Notes under the pieces: generated by a model | Databases searched by the model: none | What the model was told of the DNA's origin: nothing | What the model saw: only the letters and a program-made list of their open reading frames with translations | NCBI GenBank assembly: GCA_937928555.1 | Contig: CALFWR010000002.1 | Location: 1 to 64,000, forward strand | Source of the DNA: an uncultured Pirellulaceae bacterium | Lineage (GTDB): Bacteria > Planctomycetota > Planctomycetia > Pirellulales > Pirellulaceae | Length of the DNA: 64,000 bases | Direction: 5' to 3' | Position numbers and translations under genes: made by a program | Shown: positions 9,665-17,751 of the stretch, piece after piece | Position numbering within the stretch: the first letter of the stretch is position 1 | How the letters are laid out: each line of letters starts with the position of its first letter

Positions 9665-9831
9665 CCAGACTCTGGTGGCTTTCCCATTTCAAGCTGGATC
9701 GTTTTTTCGATCCTCTGAGGGGATACCCCTTGGTTTTTTCACACGTCACCATTTCGCAATGGTGAACTGTAGGGCGACTACCGTCGCCCAATTGTTCACC
9801 GTCGGCTTGCAACGTTGAGATGGGAAGGCTC
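9665..9831 (+). ncRNA. retron msr-msd ncRNA
   Basis: a1 GGCTTTCCCATTTCAA (9677-9692) pairs with a2 TTGAGATGGGAAGGCT (9815-9830); AGC after a1; msr hairpins GGATCG-T6-CGATCC and AGGGG-ATA-CCCCT; msd hairpin GGTGAAC..GGGCGAC-TACC-GTCGCCC..GTTCACC; immediately upstream of RT. Confidence 0.85.
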
Positions 9832-9839
9832 TTTTTCTT

Positions 9840-10847
9840 ATGCGTTTTGATCTGCCCAAATTCCGATCTGTGACCGCTCTTGCCCGTGCTGTTGGAGTGC
9901 CTGTCGGTGATCTGTATTGGCTGGCGAACCCGCGTTCACATTTGAGAAGAAACGATAGCCGGCACTACCGGTCGTGGTGGATTCGGAAACGTTCTGGCGG
10001 GCATCGGCTGATCGAGTCTCCCCTGCCACGGCTCAAGGAAGTCCAAAACCAACTGTTGTCGCAAGTCTTTGATCGGATCCCGCCGCACTGCCTGTCCTTT
10101 GGATTTCGAAAAGGTGGTAGCGTGGTCGATTTTGCCAAACCGCATGTGCGACAGGACGTCTGTCTGAAGCTGGACTTGAAGGACTTCTTTTTGCATGTCA
10201 CCACCGGGCGAGTTTTTGGACTGCTCAAAACGGCTGGCTTTCGTCGCGACCTGTCACATCTGATGGCTCTGTTGGTGACCGTTCGCACCGGCGAGGAGTT
10301 GTTGACCGTTGGGCATCCTGACCCATCGTTCACGATCCGTGATCCGGTTTATCGTCGGCGGCATCTGCCGCAAGGTGCTCCGACGTCGCCCGCGATCGCC
10401 AACCTGTGTGCGTTTGGTTTGGACGTGCGACTGTCGGGGTTGGCTCGCAGCGTGGGGGCTCATTACTCGCGCTACGCGGACGACATTTTGCTTTCGGGTG
10501 ACAGCGATTTTGGCAGACAGGCCAAGCGGCTGTCGGTTGTTGCGGGAACGATTGCCCTGGAGGAAGGCTTCGAGGTGAACTTTCGCAAACTGCGTTTGAT
10601 GCGATCAAGCCAGCAGCAGTTTGCGGCGGGGATGGTTTTGAACGATGGCTTGAGTGTGCGGCGAAACGATTTTGATGCGCTGAAAGCGATTTTGCATAAT
10701 TGTGTGCGCCACGGTCCGGCATCGCAGAACCGGTTTTCGGTGCCGAGGTTTCGTGAGCACATGGAGGGGCGTGTGCGGTGGGTGGAGACGGTGAGCAAGA
10801 ACAGAGGCCGGAAGTTGCGGGAGATATTTGAAAAGATTCAGTGGTGA
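9840..10847 (+). CDS. retron-type reverse transcriptase
   Basis: LDLKDFF, LPQGAPTSPAIANL, YSRYADDILLSG, AAGMVLND, LKAILHN, HMEGRVRWVE; preceded by msr-msd. Confidence 0.95.
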   Translation: MRFDLPKFRSVTALARAVGVPVGDLYWLANPRSHLRRNDSRHYRSWWIRKRSGGHRLIESPLPRLKEVQNQLLSQVFDRIPPHCLSFGFRKGGSVVDFAKPHVRQDVCLKLDLKDFFLHVTTGRVFGLLKTAGFRRDLSHLMALLVTVRTGEELLTVGHPDPSFTIRDPVYRRRHLPQGAPTSPAIANLCAFGLDVRLSGLARSVGAHYSRYADDILLSGDSDFGRQAKRLSVVAGTIALEEGFEVNFRKLRLMRSSQQQFAAGMVLNDGLSVRRNDFDALKAILHNCVRHGPASQNRFSVPRFREHMEGRVRWVETVSKNRGRKLREIFEKIQW

Positions 10848-10887
10848 TGTGAGCCGCTGAGAAAGCTGGACTGTGATTTAAGGGCGG

Positions 10888-11000
10888 GGCGATTGCCGGA
10901 ACGGCGGACGGACTGAGAGCGTGGGATGTTTTTTGGCGATGCGAGTTTGGTGGGTTTGTTGGTGGTGTTGTGGCAGTTCGCGTCCTTGGTCCGGCCTACA
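10888..11000. repeat. REP-like repeat (GATTGCCGGAACGGCG...TTGGTCCGGCCTAC)
   Basis: Same terminal motifs as at 2428-2539, 2777-2888 and around the RAYT gene. Confidence 0.6.
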
Positions 11001-11004
11001 TGAC

Positions 11005-11191
11005 CCCGGATTGTTCACGACGATGGGCGTTGATTCTACGTCTGGCCAAAGGGAGCAAGGGAAAAGCTGAATTTCAACAAGAACTGCGAATCGTCTGGTA
11101 GATGAAAACCACAGCGATCGTTCCATCGTGTCTGAGTCGCGGATCACTGTCTCAACTGATTCTGACGCCCACGCCTGGTGAATAATCCGGG
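11005..11191. mobile_element. MITE-like element, family A
   Basis: CCCGGATTGTTCAC...GTGAATAATCCGGG; 5-bp TSD ATGAC. Confidence 0.87.
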
Positions 11192-11201
11192 ATGACGCGC
11201 T

Positions 11202-12380
11202 CTAAATTTGCACTTCCATGTCTTCCTGAATCTCGAGTAACTCCTCGATCCAGATCCGCAAGTCCTGATCGTAGTCGCTTGCGAGATCGGCTTTGATCAG
11301 TTGACGGTGAAAGGCACTCGCTGCGTCGCGGTCGAGGTATTCGGCATCTTCGGCACTCTGAAATCGTTTCGAGGGATCAGGGTGTGTCAGGCCGCGGCAA
11401 AAGCCCATTAACAAATCGTTTCGCCAGATGTCTTCGGGAAGCAGTTCGGGAAGACGATCCCAGAGCGTCTTTTTGGCATCGATCAGACTTTCGAGCGTCT
11501 TGTGCGATTGGAACAGTCGCCGCCCCGCGATCAACTCCAGCAGCACGTAGCCCACGCTGGCAAGGTCCGACAGCGGCGTCGCTGTTTCTCCTTCGAGGAC
11601 TTCGATTGCGGCGTAAGACGGAGTGCATGTTTGCTTTGCCAGCGGATCGTCACCCGAAAACGCAGAACCAATGTCAACCATTTTGGCGTGGCCGCTACGT
11701 TTGAGCATGATGTTGGCCGGTTTGACGTCGCCGTGGATCAGCCCCTGGCGGTGCATGATGGCGAGGCCTTCGAGACATTCGCGGACGATCGCGACCGCGA
11801 CGCCGGGGCGAAAGCGGGGTTGCTCTTCACCGTAGGTAATCAAAACATCATTGATGTAGCTCCAACGTTTCTCGCTAAACCGATCTTTGACGATGCCGAA
11901 CATCCGTGGCGTCATCAAACGGCGCAAGTCAAAACCTTCGACCCATTCCATGATCATCATGCGGATGCGTTCGCGGTCCAGAAAGTTGTAGACCTGAATC
12001 AGGTTTTCGTGCTGCATGCGAGCAACCCGGGCAGCGACGTTCGCCATCCGGCCCATATCCGCGTCGTACTCCTTGGGTGTTGCGTAGCGTTCGGGTGAAA
12101 AGACCTTGATCGAGACAGGCAAGGTAAACCCGTCGGCTCCGCGGCGTCGGGTCAAGTACACGATGCCCTGCCCTCCCCGACCGATCTCACGAATCAAGCC
12201 CAGGTGAGTCGTCCAGCTGTGGCGTTTCTTCTTGACGATACTGCCGTAGACTTCCATCAGCTCGTGATTCTGAAACACGGACTGTGATTCATCGGCGGCG
12301 CGGGTGGCGGTGTCATCAAGGTCCGAGAGTTGGCCGGTCCTGAGGAAAAGCGAAGTTGGATTATCTTCGTTGTTGGACAT
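11202..12380 (-). CDS. serine/threonine protein kinase
   Basis: IGRGGQGIVYL, HGDVKPANIMLK, MVDIGSAF kinase motifs. Confidence 0.92.
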   Translation of the reverse strand: MSNNEDNPTSLFLRTGQLSDLDDTATRAADESQSVFQNHELMEVYGSIVKKKRHSWTTHLGLIREIGRGGQGIVYLTRRRGADGFTLPVSIKVFSPERYATPKEYDADMGRMANVAARVARMQHENLIQVYNFLDRERIRMMIMEWVEGFDLRRLMTPRMFGIVKDRFSEKRWSYINDVLITYGEEQPRFRPGVAVAIVRECLEGLAIMHRQGLIHGDVKPANIMLKRSGHAKMVDIGSAFSGDDPLAKQTCTPSYAAIEVLEGETATPLSDLASVGYVLLELIAGRRLFQSHKTLESLIDAKKTLWDRLPELLPEDIWRNDLLMGFCRGLTHPDPSKRFQSAEDAEYLDRDAASAFHRQLIKADLASDYDQDLRIWIEELLEIQEDMEVQI

Positions 12381-12586
12381 CGAGGTGAGAGAGCAGAAAA
12401 AGCGGTCGTTGGGTGGCTTTATTGTAATGCGGAAATCAAATTTGGCTTGCGGCCAGGAGAGATAACCTAAAATTCAGCGTGCTGAGTGCCAGCGGTTGGG
12501 CAGGCTTAACAGGGGAAATTGTCTGTTTGAGGGTTTGGTAGCGGCGTCTGTGATCCGACCCACCGTTGCGATTCTCGGGCAACACG

Positions 12587-12617
12587 AAAAAAGCCGCCAA
12601 CATTTGTTGGCGGCTCC
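12587..12617 (-). terminator. Rho-independent terminator downstream of dnaK
   Basis: On minus strand GCCGCCAACAAATGTTGGCGGC followed by TTTTTT. Confidence 0.85.
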
Positions 12618-12655
12618 TGGTTTGTTGGCAACGCAGGTTCGAAGCCGGTGCGGCA

Positions 12656-14596
12656 TCAGTCGTTTTTGACTTCGAACTCGGCGTCGATCGCGTCGTCGTC
12701 GGTGGTCGATGAGTCCTCAGGTGGTTCGTCGGCGGTCGCTGTTTCAGCGTCACCTGCTCCGGCAGCGCCGGTGTCGGCGTTGTCGTACATGGCTTTGCTA
12801 AGCGCGTGAGATGCCTGTTCAAGCTCTTTGACCGCGGACTTGATCGTGTCCACGTCGTCTTCCTTGGAGACTTCGCGAACTTTTTCGATCGCTGTTTGCA
12901 GAGGCTCTTTGTCGGAATCGGAAAGCTTGTCGGCGTGTTCGGAGATCATTTTCTCCATTTGGTAACACATCGTTTCGCCTTCGTTGCGAGCGGTGACAAG
13001 CTCAAACTGCTTGCGATCCTCTTCGGCATTGGCTTCGGCGTCGGCCTTCATGCGGTTGATTTCATCATCGGAAAGCCCGGACGACTGCTTGATCTCGACG
13101 TTGGCTTCGGTGCCGGTGCCAAGGTCTTTGGCTGAAACGTTCAGGATACCGTTTTGGTCGATATCGAATTTGACTTCGATCTGCGGGACGCCGCGCGGTG
13201 CTGGGGGGATGCCGGTCAAGTCAAACTTGTCCAGCAGGCGGTTGTTGTTGGCCATCTTCCGCTCACCCTGGTAAACCTGGATCGTGACGGCGGTCTGATT
13301 GTCAGCCGCGGTGCTGAAGACCTGTTTCTTTTCGGTGGGGATCGTTGTGTTGCGATCGACCAGAGAGGTCATCACGCCGCCTTCGGTTTCGATGCCGAGG
13401 GTCAACGGGGTCACGTCCAAGAGCAGGACGTCTTTGCGGTCGCCGGCAAGGACAGCACCCTGGATCGCGGCCCCGACAGCGACGACTTCGTCAGGGTTCA
13501 CGCCTTGGTGCGGGTCTTTGCCGAAAACGCTTTTAACCATCGCCTGGACTTTTGGGACGCGGGTTGAACCGCCGACCAAAACGACCTCATCAATTTCATC
13601 GGGAGAAAGCTTGGCGTCTTTGAGGGCTTGCTTGAGGGGGATCTTGCAGCGTTCAACAAGGCCATCGATCAGTTCTTCAAACTTTGACCGCGAAATGCTC
13701 ATCTGCAAGTGGCGTGGGCCGCTGGCGTCTTGGGTGATGAACGGCAGGTTGATGGAGCTTTGTTGGGCAGTGGAAAGTTCTTTTTTTGCATTTTCGCAGC
13801 CTTCCTGAAGACGCTGCAAAGCCATCGTGTCGGTTCGCAGGTCCACGCCGGTGTCCTTTTTGAATTCGTCGGCGACGAAGTTGATCAGGACATCATCGAA
13901 GTCATCGCCGCCCAGATGCGTGTCGCCGCTGGTGCTGATGACTTCGAAGACTTTCATGCCCTCGTCGTCATTGAGTTCAAGGACTGAAACGTCGAAGGTT
14001 CCGCCACCAAGGTCAAAGACCACGATCTTTTGCTCTTTTTCGGCTTTGTCGAGCCCGTAGGCGATCGCCGCAGCGGTGGGTTCGTTGATGATCCGTGCCA
14101 CTTCAAGGCCCGCGATCTCGCCGGCGTCCTTGGTGGCTTGGCGTTGGGCGTCGTTAAAGTAAGCCGGAACGGTGACGACGGCTTTGTTGACCTTGTGGCC
14201 AAGGTAGGACTCGGCGGCTTCTTTGAGCTTGCGAAGCGTTTTGGCCGAGATCTCCTGGGGCGTGTAGTCTTGGCCGTCGATTTCGATTTTGACGTATTCT
14301 TCGGCGGCACCTTTGACTGCGTAGGGCACCATTTTTTCTTCCGAGTTGACCTCGTTGTGGCGGCGGCCCATGAACCGTTTCACCGAGTAAACGGTGCGGT
14401 GCGGGTTGGTGACGCGTTGGTTGCGAGCGGGAGCACCCACTAGGGTTTCGCCGCTGTCGGTAAATGCGATCACGCTGGGAGTCGTGCGGGCACCTTCTTG
14501 GTTTGCGATGACGGTCGGTTCGTTGCCTTCCATGACGGCAACAACCGAGTTGGTCGTACCAAGGTCGATTCCAATGATTTTTTCGCCCTGAGCCAT
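12656..14596 (-). CDS. dnaK: molecular chaperone DnaK (Hsp70)
   Basis: [24 protein letters not shown]...; ATPase motifs; start reset to 14596. Confidence 0.98.
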   Translation of the reverse strand: MAQGEKIIGIDLGTTNSVVAVMEGNEPTVIANQEGARTTPSVIAFTDSGETLVGAPARNQRVTNPHRTVYSVKRFMGRRHNEVNSEEKMVPYAVKGAAEEYVKIEIDGQDYTPQEISAKTLRKLKEAAESYLGHKVNKAVVTVPAYFNDAQRQATKDAGEIAGLEVARIINEPTAAAIAYGLDKAEKEQKIVVFDLGGGTFDVSVLELNDDEGMKVFEVISTSGDTHLGGDDFDDVLINFVADEFKKDTGVDLRTDTMALQRLQEGCENAKKELSTAQQSSINLPFITQDASGPRHLQMSISRSKFEELIDGLVERCKIPLKQALKDAKLSPDEIDEVVLVGGSTRVPKVQAMVKSVFGKDPHQGVNPDEVVAVGAAIQGAVLAGDRKDVLLLDVTPLTLGIETEGGVMTSLVDRNTTIPTEKKQVFSTAADNQTAVTIQVYQGERKMANNNRLLDKFDLTGIPPAPRGVPQIEVKFDIDQNGILNVSAKDLGTGTEANVEIKQSSGLSDDEINRMKADAEANAEEDRKQFELVTARNEGETMCYQMEKMISEHADKLSDSDKEPLQTAIEKVREVSKEDDVDTIKSAVKELEQASHALSKAMYDNADTGAAGAGDAETATADEPPEDSSTTDDDAIDAEFEVKND

Positions 14597-14913
14597 TGCA
14601 GTGCTCTCCTGTTTCTCTTTGTTCGTGTTGGGGGTGCCGGTGTGCGGCGACGCGTACATTTACCCTGCCCTAACGACAGGGTTTTCAGGTCAGTGCCGCT
14701 AAAAGCAAAGACCGTGCCGAAAGTCCTGAGTCCGGATTGGAGGCAGAAAACGCGTGTTTTAGCTTCTTTCTGTCGTTTCGCGAAGGAGGAAATTGCCAGT
14801 GCCAAATTGGCACCGTGAAAAAGTTGGAGGGAGTGTGAAAAGTCCACAGCCAGACAGCGTTTCGGATCCCCACGGTGGCTTAATTCACCCGGTGTTGCTG
14901 CTAGAATCCGGCG

Positions 14914-15765
14914 ATGGACAAGATTTGTATTGTTGGAGTGGGGCTGATCGGAGGCTCGCTGGGTTTGGCATTGAAAAAGGCCAATTGGTGCGGGCGAGTC
15001 TTGGGTTTTGGGCGAAACGTTGAACGCTTGCAGGAGGCCGTTTCGGTTGGGGCGATTGATAAGTTTTCGACCGACCCGGGGGACGTCGCTGGCTGTGATT
15101 TGATATTTCTAGCCACGCCGGTGGGTAGTTACGAATCAATTCTGGATCAGATCCGGGAGCATCTTTCGCCGGAGACCATTATCACCGACGGCGGCAGCAC
15201 GAAAGCATCGGTCGTGCGGGCGGCGGAATCCGTGTTCGGCGAGATTCCGGCCAGGTTTGTTCCGGGGCATCCGATTGCGGGAAAGGAAAAGAGCGGTGTC
15301 GCTCATGCCGATGCGAATCTTTATCGGGACCACAAAGTCATCCTGACGCCTGTCGAATTGACCGATGCCGATGCGGTGCAAGTGGTGACTGATATGTGGA
15401 AGGCCTGTGGCGCGGTGGTGGAGACGTTGGATGTTGGTCAGCACGATCGGGTCCTTGCGGCGACCAGCCATTTGCCGCACGTGATCGCGTACGCGCTCGT
15501 TAACGCAGTCGCTGAGACGACTTACGTGCAGAAGATTTTTGATTTCGCGGCCGGTGGGTTTCGTGATTCGTCCCGCGTCGCCAGCAGCGACCCGACGATG
15601 TGGCGGGATATTTGTTTGGAGAACCGCGAGGCGATTCTTGAGATGACGTCCAGGTACCGCGAAGAATTGGCAAGGTTGGAGTGTTTGATTGAGGGCGCGG
15701 ATGGGGATGGGTTGTTTGAGCTGTTTGCCGGTTGCAAGAAGGTGCGGGATGCAAGGTTTGGGTAG
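14914..15765 (+). CDS. tyrA: prephenate dehydrogenase
   Basis: ICIVGVGLIGGSLGLALKKA; FVPGHPIAGKEKSGV; ATSHLPHVIAYAL. Confidence 0.9.
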   Translation: MDKICIVGVGLIGGSLGLALKKANWCGRVLGFGRNVERLQEAVSVGAIDKFSTDPGDVAGCDLIFLATPVGSYESILDQIREHLSPETIITDGGSTKASVVRAAESVFGEIPARFVPGHPIAGKEKSGVAHADANLYRDHKVILTPVELTDADAVQVVTDMWKACGAVVETLDVGQHDRVLAATSHLPHVIAYALVNAVAETTYVQKIFDFAAGGFRDSSRVASSDPTMWRDICLENREAILEMTSRYREELARLECLIEGADGDGLFELFAGCKKVRDARFG

Positions 15766-15804
15766 GGCGGAGTGTGGAGTGCGGAGTGTGGAGTGTGGAA
15801 GAAA

Positions 15805-15831
15805 GTGAGCCGCTGGCCGTGAGGCCTTGGG
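15805..15831. repeat. REP-like palindrome GTGAGCCGCTGGCCGTGAGGCCTTGGG
   Basis: Same motif at 2399-2425, 2748-2774, 19535-19560 and 19696-19722. Confidence 0.75.
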
Positions 15832-15964
15832 TGCACGAAGGCCGACGGATGTTGGGCTCACGATCCCATCGGTGTTGGCACTGCCTTCCGAATGATGACG
15901 AATCCGGCTACGGTTTGGGTCGAGGCGGTGGCGTTGTAGAGCGGTGCAGAATTTAGGAGTTTTG

Positions 15965-16825
15965 ATGTTGGATGTAAAAGTCACTGGAGTGCCGGAACAC
16001 TTTAATTTTCCGTGGCATCAGGGTATCGAGTCGGGTGCCTTTGAAGAGGCCGGAGTGAAGGTGCGTTGGATCGAAGCGCCCGGCGGGACGGGCGCGATGA
16101 TGAAATCCGTTGGGTCGGGCGAAGCGGACATCGGCGTTGTGTTGACCCAAGGCGGCGTTGCGCAAATCCTCAAAGGCAACCCGTGCCGAATCGTGAAGAC
16201 TTACGTGCAGTCCCCATTGATCTGGGGGATTCATGTGGCAGCCGACAGCGATATCGAATCGGTCGAACAGATTCAGGGTCGCAAATACGCAATCAGCCGC
16301 AGTGGGTCGGGGTCGCATTTGATGTCGATCGTCGATGCGTCGGAGCGAGGTTGGCCGGGCGATTCACCCCAATTCGAAATCGTGGGTGGGCTTGATGGTG
16401 CCCGCAAGGCACTGTCCGCTGGCACGGCAGAAGTTTTCTTTTGGGAGAAGTTCACCACTGCGCCTTACGTTGACAGCGGCGAGTTTCGTTTGGTCGGTGT
16501 TCGGGAAACGATTTGGCCGGCGTTTGTGATCGTGGCCAGAAATGAGTTGCTTTCAGCCGAATCCGACAGCGTGAGGGCCTTGCTTGAGGTCCTGAACGAG
16601 CAGTGTAAGTTGGTGTCCGAGTCGGGTGGTTCTGTGGCAAAGATTGCCGCCAGATACGATCTTGAGCAAGAAGAAGTCGCCCGCTGGAAGGCTTTGACGG
16701 CGTGGAATACGGATTTTGTTTGCCCGGATGATGCGATACAAACGGTGATTCGATACATTGATCGGCTGGGCATCGCGGACGCCCTCAAGGCCACCACGAA
16801 AGATGTCTGGCATACGCTGGCGTGA
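15965..16825 (+). CDS. ABC transporter substrate-binding protein-like (NMT1/SsuA-type fold)
   Basis: VPEHFNFPWHQGIESGAFEEAGVKVRWIEAPGGTGAMMKSVGSGEADIGVV. Confidence 0.8.
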   Translation: MLDVKVTGVPEHFNFPWHQGIESGAFEEAGVKVRWIEAPGGTGAMMKSVGSGEADIGVVLTQGGVAQILKGNPCRIVKTYVQSPLIWGIHVAADSDIESVEQIQGRKYAISRSGSGSHLMSIVDASERGWPGDSPQFEIVGGLDGARKALSAGTAEVFFWEKFTTAPYVDSGEFRLVGVRETIWPAFVIVARNELLSAESDSVRALLEVLNEQCKLVSESGGSVAKIAARYDLEQEEVARWKALTAWNTDFVCPDDAIQTVIRYIDRLGIADALKATTKDVWHTLA

Positions 16826-17073
16826 GCGATAAGACGGATTTTCGGCTTGTAAAGCGTGATTCGGGCGGTTTTGGGGCAAATGCTCTGGACATGACGATGA
16901 CTGGTACGAAAAATGTCGATAACACCAGACGTGGCTGGAGTCGCCAGGCTTCAGAGTTGCCAGATTCTGTTTGTCTCGGAATTCTGGCGAATCCGGCTGT
17001 GCTGAAGTGTGTGAAATAAAAAGCGTCTCGCCGGTTAGTCCGGTACGACACACCCCCATGGGAGCGAACTTGA

Positions 17074-17406
17074 ATGAGCGTTACGGTAACTGAAATTGCC
17101 GCCAAAGAAGTGAAGCGGTTCATCGAAGAAGGTGACTACGATGACGGAGCAGTGCTCCGAATCGGCGTCACCGGCGGTGGCTGATCGGGTTTCAACTACA
17201 GCCTTAACATCGTTAATGAATACGATGAAGCAAATGACCTCAAGACTGAACAGCACGGTGTTCAGGTTGTCGTCAACCGCAAAGAGGCTTTGTACCTGGA
17301 AGGTACAACCGTTGATTACTACGAAGGCATCGAGCAACGTGGTTTCCAGTTCCACAACCCCAACGCAAAGCGTACGTGCGGGTGTGGCAACTCCTTTGGC
17401 GTCTAG
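17074..17406 (+). CDS. IscA/HesB-family iron-sulfur assembly protein, predicted selenoprotein (TGA at 17182-17184 = Sec37)
   Basis: MSVTVTEIAAKEVKRFIEEGDYDDGAVLRIGVTGGG-U-SGFNYSLNIVNEYDEANDLKTEQHGVQVVVNRKEALYLEGTTVDYYEGIEQRGFQFHNPNAKRTCGCGNSFGV; TGA sits exactly at the first conserved Cys. Confidence 0.85.
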
Positions 17407-17446
17407 AACGTGATCCGATTCAGGATCCTAAAAACACTATTCCATC

Positions 17447-17480
17447 AAGCGGCTTCGAAGTTCGAGGCCGCTTTTTTTTG
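17447..17480 (+). terminator. Rho-independent terminator after IscA-like gene
   Basis: AGCGGCTTCGAAGTTCGAGGCCGCT followed by a T tract. Confidence 0.85.
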
Positions 17481-17508
17481 TTGCGGCGCGTTCCAATTAC
17501 CACTATCA

Positions 17509-17697
17509 CCCCGGATTATTCACGACGACGGGCGTTGATTCGCGTTGAACCTCACTGATACGAACGTCAAAGCTGGATTGTCGCCCAGATTTCGGTTCAC
17601 CTCGTTGATGAAGTCTAGGACAGAGACTCTTTTCCAACCCGTGCGATGATCATTGGCTGAACTGAAAGTCACGCCCACGCCTCGTGAATAATCCGGG
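17509..17697. mobile_element. MITE-like element, family B (inverse orientation)
   Basis: CCCGGATTATTCACGACGACGGGCGTTGATTCGCGTTGAACC...CACGCCTCGTGAATAATCCGGG. Confidence 0.85.
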
Positions 17698-17751
17698 TTG
17701 AATCTGCCAACGCTGCCAAAGTTGACCTGTTGGAGAACGTCCGATAGTGGG

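Noticed and set aside
11202-12380. Ser/Thr kinase as the retron effector
   Set aside because: It is on the opposite strand, separated from the RT by REP and MITE repeats, and resembles the generic kinases common in planctomycetes.
15766-15802. GAGTGTGGAGTGCGGAGTGTGGAGTGTGG low-complexity tract
   Set aside because: Short simple repeat; no further structure supporting a function.
17182-17184. TGA as a pseudogenising stop in the IscA-like gene
   Set aside because: TGA is precisely at the first conserved Cys and all flanking motifs including CGCG and the terminator are intact, favouring Sec; not excluded without checking the Sec machinery.
17132-17413. 93-aa ORF MTTMTEQCSESASPAV...
   Set aside because: Overlaps the TGA-containing IscA-like gene in another frame; the IscA frame has clear family conservation.
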